A model generated the notes under the pieces. That model ran no database searches. It saw only the letters and a program-made list of their open reading frames with translations, and had not been told where the DNA came from. Below, piece after piece: positions 35,568 through 44,356 of a stretch of DNA of 64,000 bases; the first letter of the stretch is position 1, and each line of letters opens with the position of its first letter. The DNA comes from Geomonas edaphica (GTDB taxonomy: Bacteria; Desulfobacterota; Desulfuromonadia; Geobacterales; Geobacteraceae): contig NZ_SSYB01000004.1 of the NCBI RefSeq assembly GCF_004917075.1, forward strand, positions 894,546 to 958,545, written 5' to 3'. A program made the position numbers and the translations under genes.

Positions 35568-36542
35568 ATGAATCTGAAGAAATACCTCCGCTGGGGCGCC
35601 GGTCTCCTGGCCCTCTATGTCGTCTACGTCGTCGTTTCCTTGTTCTTCCTCCCGCCGGTCACCGAGCTAAAGAACAAAAAGACCAACATGACCATCCAGG
35701 TGAAGGACTGGCAGGGTAACTACCACCCCCTGGTGGTGGGGCCGAAGAACAAGTACTGGACCCCGCTTGCCCAGATCCCCCCCGAGATGAAGTGGGCGGT
35801 GATCCTCGCCGAGGACGCTTCCTTCTACAAGCACGAGGGGGTCGACGTGAAGGCGATCAAGGAGGCGATCAAGTACGACCTCGAGAAGCAGAGCTTCGCC
35901 CGCGGCGCCTCCACCATCACGCAGCAGGTGGCCAAGAACCTCTTTCTCTCCCGGGAAAAGACCCTGACCAGGAAGGCGAAGGAGCTTTACCTTGCTAAGC
36001 GGATGGAGCAGGAACTCAGCAAGGGGCGCATCATCGAGCTCTACCTGAACGTGATCGAGCTCGGGCCCATGGTGCACGGCATCGGCCACGGCGCACGCTA
36101 CTACTTCGGCAAACCCGCGGCGGCACTCACCCCACGCGAGTGCGCCTTCCTGGCCGCCATGCTCCCCGGTCCCCGCGTCGCCTACAACCCGTACAAGAAC
36201 CTGGACAAGGTGCTCAAGCGCTCCAACATGATCCTGAGGCTTTTGGCCAACAAGGGTGTGCTCTCCTCCGGCGAATACCAGGCGGCACTGGCCGAGATGC
36301 CCAACATCGGACGTCTGCAGAGAAAGGTCGACGAGAGCATCAAACAGGTCGAGGTCATGGCGAACCACACCAGCGCCACCGTGCCGCAGGGGTTGTCCGA
36401 GGAGCCCGGCAAGGGGGGCGCCGAAATCTCGGGAGGCGCTGCCACCGAGCAGCCTGCCGCAGGCGAACCCGCGCCGGAAAAAGCCCCGGACGCGGGAGCT
36501 CCTCCCGCGAAGGAGGAGGCGCCGGCGCAGGAGAAGCAGTAG
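35568..36542 (+). CDS. mtgA: Monofunctional biosynthetic peptidoglycan transglycosylase
   Basis: The protein has 324 residues. One N-terminal membrane helix (about 10-29) is followed by a GT51 glycosyltransferase domain: catalytic Glu in AEDASFYKHEG, then RGASTITQQVAKNLFLS, KELYLAKRME and NVIELG. It polymerizes lipid II into glycan strands outside the inner membrane. No transpeptidase domain is present. The last 75 residues are a low-complexity Ala/Pro/Glu tail (repeated PA, AG and EE) not needed for the fold. It lies close behind pdxA, without functional link. Confidence 0.92.
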   Translation: MNLKKYLRWGAGLLALYVVYVVVSLFFLPPVTELKNKKTNMTIQVKDWQGNYHPLVVGPKNKYWTPLAQIPPEMKWAVILAEDASFYKHEGVDVKAIKEAIKYDLEKQSFARGASTITQQVAKNLFLSREKTLTRKAKELYLAKRMEQELSKGRIIELYLNVIELGPMVHGIGHGARYYFGKPAAALTPRECAFLAAMLPGPRVAYNPYKNLDKVLKRSNMILRLLANKGVLSSGEYQAALAEMPNIGRLQRKVDESIKQVEVMANHTSATVPQGLSEEPGKGGAEISGGAATEQPAAGEPAPEKAPDAGAPPAKEEAPAQEKQ

Positions 36543-36551
36543 CTGGACAAC

Positions 36552-36603
36552 GCAGGCCTGTCCCCCCTTTCCGGCACCATCGGAGGGGGGACAGGCACCT
36601 GCG
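36552..36603 (+). terminator. Hairpin after mtgA containing dispersed repeat copy 2
   Basis: GCAGGCCTGTCCCCCC and the sequence GGGGGGACAGGC plus CTGC form a long imperfect stem around a 17-base loop. The right arm includes the 18-bp repeat GGGGACAGGCACCTGCGG (36587-36604) shared with 30312-30329. A weak T-run appears only at about 36616. It may act as terminator or mRNA 3' structure. Confidence 0.55.
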
Positions 36604-36675
36604 GGGCCAGTCCCCTTTTACCCTTTCCTCCCCGTCCCCGCCGCACCTCTTAGCCTTTCCTTAGAAAACTCCCCC

Positions 36676-36702
36676 TCAAGTTCCCATTAAATCTGCCGAC
36701 AT
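36676..36702 (+). promoter_or_regulatory. Sigma-28 (FliA)-like promoter upstream of the HD-GYP gene
   Basis: TCAAGTTC, 11 bp, then GCCGACAT: six of eight matches to each half of the enterobacterial FliA consensus (TAAAGTTT-N11-GCCGATAA), with exact spacing, 42 bp before the ATG at 36744. Confidence 0.5.
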
Positions 36703-36743
36703 TACGTAAGGGAGCAATCATCGCGCAAACATCCGGAGAAGCT

Positions 36744-37817
36744 ATGGAAACAACTGTGTCCGGTCGCGTCATCCTGGTTGACGACGACCCTTATGTCCTG
36801 GAGAGCGTGGCCCTGCTCCTGTCGGTGAGCGGCTTCGAGGTGCACCCCTTCTCGAACGGCATGGAGGCGCTGGAACTTTTGCGCCAGTCGCCGCCGGACG
36901 TGGTGCTGACCGACGTCAACATGCCCCAGATGACCGGGATTGACCTCCTGGAACAGGTGCACGAGTTCGACAAGGACATCCCGGTGATCCTGATGACCGC
37001 CTACGCGGAGCTGGAGATGGCGGTCTCGGCGATCAAGAAGGGGGCCTTCGACTTCATCATCAAACCCTTCAAGACCCCCTACCTCATCTACGCCGTCGAG
37101 AAGGGGATCAACTACCAGCGCCTGGTCCTTGTCGAGAAGAACTACAAGGCGGAACTTGAGCGCCAGGTCCTCGACCGGACCCGCGAGCTCGGGGAGGCCC
37201 TGGTGCAGATGCGCGCCATGAGCCGCGAGACCATCGAGAGGCTCACCGCGGCGGCGGAGCTTAGGGACGAGGACACGGGCAAACACATCGCCCGCATCGG
37301 CTTGTACGCGAAGCGGCTGGCCGAGCAGCTCGCCATGCCGCGCGACTTCACCGACGCCATCGCCATGTCGGCGCCGATGCACGACGTCGGCAAGATCGGC
37401 ATCCCGGACGCCATCCTGCTCAAGGCGGGACCGCTCAACCGGGAGGAGTTCGAGATCATGAAGGGGCACACCTCCATCGGCGGCAAGATCCTCACCGGGT
37501 CGAACCACATGGTGCTGCAGATGGCGGCCTCCATCGCCAACACCCATCATGAGCGCTGGGACGGCAGCGGCTATCCCGCAGGCCTCGTCGGGGCAGCGAC
37601 CCCGATGGAGGGGCGCATCGTGATGCTGGTCGACCAGTACGACGCGCTCAGGAGCAAGCGGGTCTACAAGCCCGCCCTCGACCACGACAGGACCGTGGAG
37701 ATCATCACCAAGGGGGATGGCAGGACCATGCCGCACCATTTCGACCCGGAGGTCCTGGAGGCCTTCGCGGGGGCGGCGGGCGACTTCGAGCAGATTTTCG
37801 CCACCCACACCGACTAA
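36744..37817 (+). CDS. Response regulator with HD-GYP c-di-GMP phosphodiesterase domain
   Basis: The protein has 357 residues. Receiver: [13 protein letters not shown] with phosphoacceptor Asp, and IIKPF. A helical linker follows to about residue 165. The HD-GYP domain has [10 protein letters not shown] and [13 protein letters not shown], so the metal ligands and the GYP signature are intact and it should hydrolyse c-di-GMP. It is followed after 18 bp by a GGDEF protein, giving an antagonistic synthesis/degradation pair in one operon. A FliA-like promoter lies upstream, which would tie the pair to flagellar gene expression. Confidence 0.93.
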   Translation: METTVSGRVILVDDDPYVLESVALLLSVSGFEVHPFSNGMEALELLRQSPPDVVLTDVNMPQMTGIDLLEQVHEFDKDIPVILMTAYAELEMAVSAIKKGAFDFIIKPFKTPYLIYAVEKGINYQRLVLVEKNYKAELERQVLDRTRELGEALVQMRAMSRETIERLTAAAELRDEDTGKHIARIGLYAKRLAEQLAMPRDFTDAIAMSAPMHDVGKIGIPDAILLKAGPLNREEFEIMKGHTSIGGKILTGSNHMVLQMAASIANTHHERWDGSGYPAGLVGAATPMEGRIVMLVDQYDALRSKRVYKPALDHDRTVEIITKGDGRTMPHHFDPEVLEAFAGAAGDFEQIFATHTD

Positions 37818-37835
37818 ACGAAGCAGACGACGGCA

Positions 37836-40277
37836 ATGTCGAGGTTCAGCCTGAAAATAAAGCTGGCTGCGGTGGTCTTCATCCTGGTCGGCACCGTGAG
37901 CACCGGGGTCGCCGGGCTGGGACTCCTGTTCTTCATCCAGGAGTTCAAGGCCAGCACCGCCAGCCGGCAGTTCTCCGTCGTGAGCGCCATGGCGGGCGAG
38001 CTCGACGACCGGATCACCGCGGCGCAGCGGGAACTCACCGCGGTGGCACTGAGCATTCCACCCTCGATGGCCGGTGACGCCGCCAAACTGCAGCATTTCC
38101 TCGACTCCCGCCTCGACCTGCACCAGGTCTTCAGCGACGGCACCGCCTTCTTCTCACCTGCCGGCACCCTTCTCGCCTACGCTCCGGGGGAGACCCCGCT
38201 CATCGGAAAAAAATTCGCCACGCGCGAGTACTTCGTACGCACGCTCGCCTCGGGCAGGCCGCAGATCTCCACACCCTTCACCTCGGCCCGGGGCGAGGGG
38301 CATCAGGTGGTGATGTTCACCGCACCGGTCATGGGCGCCGACGGCAGCGTGATCGGCGTGCTGGGCGGGAAGGTGGAACTCCGGGAGGAAAATTTCCTGA
38401 GTCGCGTGGCCCGTATGCATGTGGGGGACGGCGGCAACTTCTTCCTCTTCAACGACAACCGCCAGATGATCGCGCACCCGGACCGGGACAAGGTCGGCCT
38501 TCCCATGGTGCACAAGGGGGAGCGGGAGCTCCTGGACCGGGCCATTGCCGGGTACGAGGGGAGTGGGGAGATGGTGAGCCCCTCCGGGGTGGATGGCATC
38601 TACTCCTTCAAGCGGCTTAAGACGACGGGGTGGATCCTCGCCGCGGAGCGCCCGCTCGCAACGGCCTACGAACCGATCGCCAGGGCGGAAAGGCTCGTCC
38701 TCTACAGCCTCTGCGCGCTACTGCCGCTGGCGCTCATCACCGTATGGCTCTTCGTAGGCCGTCTCACCGCTCCGCTTCTGATGTTCGCCGGCCGGGTGCG
38801 CGAGTCCGGGCGCGACGGGACTCCCTTCACACCGATCCCTCTGCAAAGCGGGGACGAGATCGGCGAGCTGGTGCAGGCCTTCAACGCGATGATGCAGGAG
38901 CTGACCAGCCAGCGGCGTCTTCTGGAGCGGGAGAAGAGCTTCGCGGAAGAGCTTTTGCAGCATTCCGCCGTTCCCTGCTTCGTCATCGACGCCCAGCACC
39001 GGGTCATCATCTGGAACAGGGCGATGGAGGAGTTGACCGGCGTGGAGGCTTCGCGTCAGGTCGGCGGGGCCGAGCCGTGGCGCGCCTTCTATGAGGAGCC
39101 GCGCCGGGTGCTGGCCGACGTGGTGGTGGACGGAGCGCTGCACGAGATGGCGGATCTCTATCCCTGCTACGCCGACTCGGCCCTCATCCCGGAGGGGCTC
39201 CGGGCGGAGGGGTGGTACCGGCTGAAGGGAAAACAACGCTACCTATGCTTCGATGCCGCCCCGATTCGGGACACCGAGGGGAACCTCCTGGCGGCGATCC
39301 AGACCCTGCAGGACGTGACCACGCGCGCCAACACCGAAGAGCAGTTGAGGAACATGGTCGAGGCGATCGGCGAGAGCGAGGAGCGCTTCCGCCGCCTGGT
39401 CGAGCTCTCCCTCGACGGCATCGCCATCCTCGTGGACCGCTGCTTCGTCTTCGTGAACCCGGCGGGGTGCGAGATGCTCGGGTGCGGCGTCCCCGACGAG
39501 CTCATGGGGCGCGAGATGCGGGAGTTCATCCAGAGGGAGTCGGAGGAGGTCTTCCTGGAGCAGATGAGCTACGCGGAGTCGACCGATACCACCGCGCCGT
39601 GGGTCGAGGAGAGGTTGTTGCGCAGCGACCGCACCGCTATCGAGGTGGAGCTCGGGGTGGGGCCCTTCGTGTACCGTGGGCAGAAGGCGCTGCAGGTCAT
39701 CTTCCGGGACATCACCGAGCGAAAACTCGCCAAGGCGCGCCTGGAAACGCTTGCCCACTACGACTCGCTCACCTCGTTGCCGAACCGGGTGCTCTTCTTC
39801 GATCGGCTGAACCACGTGGTCTCGGAGGCGAAGCGCTATCACCACCCGATGGCGCTCATGTACCTGGATCTCGACTGCTTCAAGGAGGTGAACGACCGCT
39901 TCGGCCATGCCGCGGGGGACGTGGTGCTGTTGGAGGCGGGGCGCCGTCTGAAAGATTGCGTGCGGGCCTGCGACATGGTGGCGCGCATGGGAGGGGATGA
40001 ATTCACCATCATCCTGAGCAAGATGGCGGAGCCGCAGGACGCGACGGTGGTTGCGGAGCGGATCATCGCGGCGTTCTCGCTCCCCTTCCAGGTGGAAGGG
40101 GAGGAGGCGTCGGTCGGGGTGAGCATCGGTATCTGCATCTACCCCGTTAACGATACCGACATGGATGGCATGGTGCGTTGCGCCGACGGCGCCATGTACC
40201 GCGCCAAACAGGACGGCAAGAACGTCTACCGTTACTGCGAGCCGCCGCAACGAAGGGAAGGGGAGGTTATACCCTGA
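37836..40277 (+). CDS. Membrane-bound diguanylate cyclase (dCache-HAMP-PAS-PAS-GGDEF)
   Basis: The protein has 813 residues. A first membrane helix lies at about 8-32, an extracytoplasmic Cache-type sensor to about 280, a second helix at about 285-310, then HAMP, two PAS domains (about 370-500 and 520-640) and a GGDEF domain. The catalytic motif GGDEF is intact, and RACD five residues upstream is the product-inhibition I-site. It should make c-di-GMP in response to a periplasmic ligand plus a PAS-sensed signal. Its 3' end overlaps the convergent PP-loop gene by 11 bp. Confidence 0.93.
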   Translation: MSRFSLKIKLAAVVFILVGTVSTGVAGLGLLFFIQEFKASTASRQFSVVSAMAGELDDRITAAQRELTAVALSIPPSMAGDAAKLQHFLDSRLDLHQVFSDGTAFFSPAGTLLAYAPGETPLIGKKFATREYFVRTLASGRPQISTPFTSARGEGHQVVMFTAPVMGADGSVIGVLGGKVELREENFLSRVARMHVGDGGNFFLFNDNRQMIAHPDRDKVGLPMVHKGERELLDRAIAGYEGSGEMVSPSGVDGIYSFKRLKTTGWILAAERPLATAYEPIARAERLVLYSLCALLPLALITVWLFVGRLTAPLLMFAGRVRESGRDGTPFTPIPLQSGDEIGELVQAFNAMMQELTSQRRLLEREKSFAEELLQHSAVPCFVIDAQHRVIIWNRAMEELTGVEASRQVGGAEPWRAFYEEPRRVLADVVVDGALHEMADLYPCYADSALIPEGLRAEGWYRLKGKQRYLCFDAAPIRDTEGNLLAAIQTLQDVTTRANTEEQLRNMVEAIGESEERFRRLVELSLDGIAILVDRCFVFVNPAGCEMLGCGVPDELMGREMREFIQRESEEVFLEQMSYAESTDTTAPWVEERLLRSDRTAIEVELGVGPFVYRGQKALQVIFRDITERKLAKARLETLAHYDSLTSLPNRVLFFDRLNHVVSEAKRYHHPMALMYLDLDCFKEVNDRFGHAAGDVVLLEAGRRLKDCVRACDMVARMGGDEFTIILSKMAEPQDATVVAERIIAAFSLPFQVEGEEASVGVSIGICIYPVNDTDMDGMVRCADGAMYRAKQDGKNVYRYCEPPQRREGEVIP

Positions 40278-41271
40278 GGCTTTCCACCGCGGCTTCGTCT
40301 AGTGCGTTGGTGGTGACGAACTCGCTCTCGACGCCGTCGCAGGTGACCGCGATGGTGGCAGTCTCACCCGGCTCCGCCTTGGTGTAGCGCAAAAGGATCT
40401 GCGCCGCGCGCTCGAGGAGTTCGGGAGAGCTTTCCCCCATGAGGGCTGCGAGGGGGCTTTTGCCGTCCTTCCAGCGCAGTGCCGCCTCACCCGCCTGGAT
40501 GTTGCGCTCGACGAGATCGTTCTCCGCCTCGTTTCTACCTACGATCACCTTGGTGCGACGTCCGATCCTGAAGTGGCGCCCGAGTTTCAAGAGCCTGAAG
40601 TCCCTCATGTTCAGTTCGTCGGAGTGGTCGAAGACGTCGCGGATCTTGCCGACGAAGGAGAGCTCGGTCAAAAGGCAGCCGCCGGCCGGGCAGGGGTAGT
40701 TCTTCACGTCGAGTTCCTCGGCGAGCTCGAATTGCTCCTTCCTGGAGCGCCCCGAGATGGAGAGGAGCTTCTCGCGGTCCACCCACCCCTCCTGCTCCGG
40801 GACGGTCGGGTTGAAGTGCTTGGCCGAGAGGGGGCGCAAGAGGAGCCCCTCGAGGCCGCTCTCGCGCTCGATCACGCGCAGCGTGTCGCGGCGCTGGCTC
40901 ATGGGGCGCTGGCCTAGCACCTCGCCGGTGATGACGAAGTCGGCGCCCGACTCCTCCATGTACTGTTTCGCCTTCTGCAAAAGGAAGATGCGGCAGTCGA
41001 TGCAGGGGTTCATCCCCTTGCCGTAGCCGTGCTTCGGATTCCTGATGATCTCAAGGTAGTCGGTTCCCTTGTGCATCACCTTGATGGGGATCTTGAACTC
41101 CTCCGCCACGCGAACCGCCTCAGACTTGCAGCCGGCGTTCTTTCCGGTGCAGGTGCAAAAGGGTGAGGTGAAGTTGAGCGCCTCTACTGCAATCCCCTGT
41201 TCGAGGAGCACCTTCACGGCGAGGGTGGAATCAAGTCCGCCCGAAAGCAGGGCGATGGCTTTTCTCTGCAT
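40267..41271 (-). CDS. PP-loop ATPase, tRNA thiouridylase-like, with C-terminal NFACT-R-like domain
   Basis: The protein has 334 residues. The N-terminal PP-loop LLSGGLDSTLAV binds ATP as in MnmA and ThiI. Several cysteines (CTCTGKNAGC, NPCIDCR and PCPAGGC) could bind a metal or iron-sulfur cluster and carry sulfur. The last 120 residues, starting near LLKLGRHFRIGRRTKVIVGR, resemble the NFACT-R/DUF814 RNA-binding region. It is often annotated as a tRNA thiolation enzyme, but it is not a standard MnmA; the modified base is unknown. It is convergent with the GGDEF gene. Upstream is a spacer filled with heptamer repeats. Confidence 0.78.
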   Translation of the reverse strand: MQRKAIALLSGGLDSTLAVKVLLEQGIAVEALNFTSPFCTCTGKNAGCKSEAVRVAEEFKIPIKVMHKGTDYLEIIRNPKHGYGKGMNPCIDCRIFLLQKAKQYMEESGADFVITGEVLGQRPMSQRRDTLRVIERESGLEGLLLRPLSAKHFNPTVPEQEGWVDREKLLSISGRSRKEQFELAEELDVKNYPCPAGGCLLTELSFVGKIRDVFDHSDELNMRDFRLLKLGRHFRIGRRTKVIVGRNEAENDLVERNIQAGEAALRWKDGKSPLAALMGESSPELLERAAQILLRYTKAEPGETATIAVTCDGVESEFVTTNALDEAAVESLRV

Positions 41272-41287
41272 GCAAACTCCTTATTCA

Positions 41288-41315
41288 ATTGACAATTGAG
41301 AATTGGCAATTGACA
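41288..41315 (+). repeat. Heptamer array ATTGACA (4 units)
   Basis: ATTGACA, ATTGAGA, ATTGGCA, ATTGACA in tandem, just upstream of the PP-loop gene start. Confidence 0.85.
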
Positions 41316-41450
41316 ACGTGTTGTCTTGTTCAGTAATGATGGCAGTGACTTGCAACGCGACTTACGGATAGTCAGGAAGGGGATCTGCGTTGAGGTTCTG
41401 CTTGTAGAGGTACGGGGCATCGGCTTCTATGCCTGCAGCAAACGTGGCAT

Positions 41451-41510
41451 TGTCAATTGTCCACTGTCAATTGTCAATTGATTTGTGCCTTGGCATTGTC
41501 AATTGTCATT
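41451..41510 (+). repeat. Inverted heptamer units TGTCAAT (6 units, interrupted)
   Basis: TGTCAAT, TGTCCAC, TGTCAAT, TGTCAAT (41451-41478), an 18-bp interruption, then TGTCAAT, TGTCATT (41497-41510). TGTCAAT is the reverse complement of ATTGACA at 41288-41315, so the two groups face each other across about 135 bp. Confidence 0.85.
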
Positions 41511-41571
41511 CGATGCGTTTTCGGTTACATTTCCGTGGCACCGCCATCTGCAGGAACCCGGAGGTAATGCA

Positions 41572-43230
41572 ATGAACGGGCTTGTCAAGGAAGGGTCCAT
41601 CGGTGAGGTCCTTTTCAAATCGCAGATCATCACCGAGCATGAGTTGAGGGCCGCCCTCGAGGCGCAGAAGGTCTCGGGATGCCGGGTCGGCGAAGCGCTG
41701 GTCCGCATGGGGGTGGTCACCCAGGAGGACATCGACTGGGCGCTCGCCAACCAGCTGAACATCCCTTACGTACGCCTCAAGAAGGAGAACATAGACCCGG
41801 CCGCCGTGGAGAAGGTCCCGGGGGAGTTGGCACGGCGTTACAGCCTCTGTCCGGTGGTCTTGACCGGCACCGAGCTCTCGGTAGCCATGGCCGACCCGCT
41901 CGACAAGGGCGCCATCGAGGAGCTCTCCCGCGTCACCGGGTGCCACGTCAACATCTCCGTCGGTCTCATCCGTGAGATCCGCGAGATGCACGAGATCCTC
42001 TACGGGCCAGACGTCACACAGCCGGAGCTCGGTTTTTCCTCGGGGCTTTTCAGCGCGACCGTTCTCTCCGCCATCAACACGGATCTCACCTGCGCGACCC
42101 TTTTGAACCACCTCCTGTTGCGCGTGGTGCAGCAGAAGTTCGACAGCCTCGCCCTGCAGCCCCTGGGGGACCGGGTGCGTTTCTTAGCCCGTGCCGGGAG
42201 AAAGACCACCGAACTCGGCAGCCTCGCCATCACCCACTACGCCCTTCTCACCGAGCGCATCCGGCGCCTTTGCTCGCTCCCCGCTGCCACCCAGGGTGCG
42301 TCGAACGGCGTGCTTAGGTTCTTGTTGCAGGGAAAGAAGATCCCCTTCCAGGCGCTCCTCATGGCGGGGGATGGCGGCGAATACGTGACGCTCAGGCTGC
42401 ACGTGAGCGCGCCGCAGTTGACCGGTCTCGACGACCTGGGGCTCGCCCCGCGGCAGCGCGCCGACATCGACGCCCTGGCCGGCGTCCGCGACGGTCTCAT
42501 CCTCTTCTCCGGCAGGGAGCCGGAGACGCGCGGCAGGCTCATCGACCTCTTCCTCGACTCGTGCGACCACACCGACCGCAACGTGATGATCGTGGGTGAG
42601 CGGCTCGGGCGCGGCAAGGAACGCTTCCCCCGCCTCCCCCTGGCGCGCTGCATCGCCGACGACACCGCTGCGGTGACGGCCCGGGCCATGGACCACGATC
42701 CCGACACCCTCGTCATCGAGGACATAACCGAGCTTCCCGCCTTCATCGCGGCGAGCAAGGCGGTGATGCGCGGCAAACTGGTGCTGGCCGGGATCTCGCA
42801 CGGGAGCAAGGGTGAGGTGCTGAAACAGCTGCTCTACCTGATCCAGAAGAACTTCCTGATCCCGACCCACCTGAAGGGAGTGGTTGGCTGCCGCAGCGTT
42901 TTCCTCCTTTGCCCCGACTGCAAGGAGCGCTACGTACCCGCGCCGGAGGAGTTGGCCGCACTGAGGCTTCCGGCGAGCGAGCGCCCCTCATTCCGCCCCG
43001 TCGGCTGCCCCGCCTGTGACCAGACCGGTTACCAAGGGCGTAAATATCTCCTTGAGGTGCTCCGTTTCGACGGCGAGCTCCTGGAGGCGCTGGAGATGAT
43101 CCGCAACAGCGACGAGATGCTCCGCTACCTGAGGGAGTCCGGCTTCCGTGGCGTGGCCGAAGAGGGGCTCGAGCTCCTCGAACGCGGGGAGATCTCCCCG
43201 GGCGAATATGTCGCCTCGATACTACTGTGA
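41572..43230 (+). CDS. Degenerate PilB/GspE-like ATPase without Walker motifs
   Basis: The protein has 552 residues. It has the GspE/PilB N-terminal domain (SIGEVLFKSQIITEHEL; VAMADPLDKGAIEEL) and the overall length of PilB. At the Walker A position, normally GPTGSGKTTT, it reads FSGREPETRG (about 312-321), lacking the GK[ST]. At the Walker B position it reads DPDTLVIEDITE (about 376-387) instead of DPDxxxVGEIRD. The CxxC zinc motif pairs (CPDC and CPAC) are kept. It is thus probably unable to hydrolyse ATP and may be a structural or regulatory partner in a pilus motor. GGAGG at seven bases selects 41572. pilT starts 12 bp downstream, so the two are co-expressed. Confidence 0.82.
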   Translation: MNGLVKEGSIGEVLFKSQIITEHELRAALEAQKVSGCRVGEALVRMGVVTQEDIDWALANQLNIPYVRLKKENIDPAAVEKVPGELARRYSLCPVVLTGTELSVAMADPLDKGAIEELSRVTGCHVNISVGLIREIREMHEILYGPDVTQPELGFSSGLFSATVLSAINTDLTCATLLNHLLLRVVQQKFDSLALQPLGDRVRFLARAGRKTTELGSLAITHYALLTERIRRLCSLPAATQGASNGVLRFLLQGKKIPFQALLMAGDGGEYVTLRLHVSAPQLTGLDDLGLAPRQRADIDALAGVRDGLILFSGREPETRGRLIDLFLDSCDHTDRNVMIVGERLGRGKERFPRLPLARCIADDTAAVTARAMDHDPDTLVIEDITELPAFIAASKAVMRGKLVLAGISHGSKGEVLKQLLYLIQKNFLIPTHLKGVVGCRSVFLLCPDCKERYVPAPEELAALRLPASERPSFRPVGCPACDQTGYQGRKYLLEVLRFDGELLEALEMIRNSDEMLRYLRESGFRGVAEEGLELLERGEISPGEYVASILL

Positions 43231-43242
43231 CGGAGATGAAAA

Positions 43243-44313
43243 ATGGCAAGAATTGATGCGCTGTTCAAGCTGTTGAACGATGCCGGGGCTTCCGATTTGC
43301 ACCTCTCCGCGGGCTCTCCCCCGATTTTCCGTTTGCGCGGCGAAATGGAGCGTCAGAACTTCAAGTCGCTTTCCCACGAGGAGCTGAAGGCGATACTCTT
43401 CGAGATCCTGACGCCGAAGCAGCGCGAGACCTTCGAGGAGAAGCACGACCTCGACTTCGCCTACTCGGTGCCGGGGCTTGCGCGCTTCCGCGGCAACTAC
43501 ATGTTGCAGCACCGCGGCATCGCCGCCGTGTTCAGGATCATCCCGAGCAAGATCCTCTCGGCCGACGACCTTGGTCTTCCGGACGGGATCCGGAACATGA
43601 CCAAGCTCAGGAAGGGGCTCGTGCTCGTCACCGGTCCGACCGGGAGCGGCAAGTCCACGACCCTTGCCGCGATGATCGACCTGATCAACAGCACGCGGCG
43701 CGAGCACATCCTGACCCTCGAGGACCCGCTCGAGTTCATCCACGAGAACAAGATGTCGCTTTTCAACCAGCGTCAGATCGGCGAGCACTCCGAGAGTTTC
43801 TCCAGTGCGCTCCGGGCGGCGTTGAGGGAAGACCCGGACGTGATCCTGGTTGGGGAGATGCGCGACCTTGAGACCATCAGTCTCGCCATGAGCGCCGCCG
43901 AGACCGGGCACTTGGTCTTTGGGACCCTGCATACGAGTTCCGCCGCGAAGACGGTGGACCGCATCATCGACGTCTTTCCGAAGGACGCGCAGGAGCAGGT
44001 GCGCGCCATTCTTTCCGAGTCGCTGAAGGGGGTCGTCTGCCAGCAGCTTTTGAAGACCGCCGATGGGAAGGGGAGGGCGGCCGCCCAGGAGATCATGGTG
44101 TGGAACCCAGCGGTCGGGAACCTGATCCGGGAAGGGAAGACCTTCCAGATCCCCTCTATCATGCAGACCGGTCGGAAGGACGGGATGCAGCTCATGGACC
44201 AGCACATCCTCGATCTTTTGAAGACCAAGCGGGTGAGTCCGGAGGAGGCGTACCGCTGCTGCCAGGACAAACGGCAGTTCGAGCAGTACCTCACCACCCC
44301 GCCCGAACATTAG
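43243..44313 (+). CDS. pilT: Type IV pilus retraction ATPase PilT
   Basis: A 356-residue hexameric secretion ATPase with intact Walker A GPTGSGKSTT, Asp box (LEDPLEFIHEN), Walker B (DPDVILVGEMRD), His box (GHLVFGTLHT) and the PilT C-terminal block close to AIRNLIRE (here AVGNLIREG). It depolymerizes type IV pili from the cytoplasmic side and drives twitching. It is translated with the degenerate PilB-like gene just upstream. Geobacter genomes usually carry several pilT paralogues; which one this is cannot be told here. Confidence 0.93.
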   Translation: MARIDALFKLLNDAGASDLHLSAGSPPIFRLRGEMERQNFKSLSHEELKAILFEILTPKQRETFEEKHDLDFAYSVPGLARFRGNYMLQHRGIAAVFRIIPSKILSADDLGLPDGIRNMTKLRKGLVLVTGPTGSGKSTTLAAMIDLINSTRREHILTLEDPLEFIHENKMSLFNQRQIGEHSESFSSALRAALREDPDVILVGEMRDLETISLAMSAAETGHLVFGTLHTSSAAKTVDRIIDVFPKDAQEQVRAILSESLKGVVCQQLLKTADGKGRAAAQEIMVWNPAVGNLIREGKTFQIPSIMQTGRKDGMQLMDQHILDLLKTKRVSPEEAYRCCQDKRQFEQYLTTPPEH

Positions 44314-44323
44314 CCTTTTGTGG

Positions 44324-44356
44324 ACGGCCCCCCGGAAACGGCAGGGCCGTTTTTTT
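44324..44356 (+). terminator. Intrinsic terminator after pilT
   Basis: ACGGCCC (44324-44330) pairs with GGGCCGT (44344-44350) and T6 follows. The 9-bp repeat array begins at the next base. Confidence 0.82.

Larger units (their letters stand above)
41272..41571. other. Divergent spacer with heptamer repeats
   Basis: 300 bp between the PP-loop gene (minus) and the PilB-like gene (plus), noticeably AT-rich. It contains ATTGACA-type units at 41288-41315 and the inverse complement TGTCAAT-type units between 41451 and 41510. No gene-like ORF. Confidence 0.7.
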
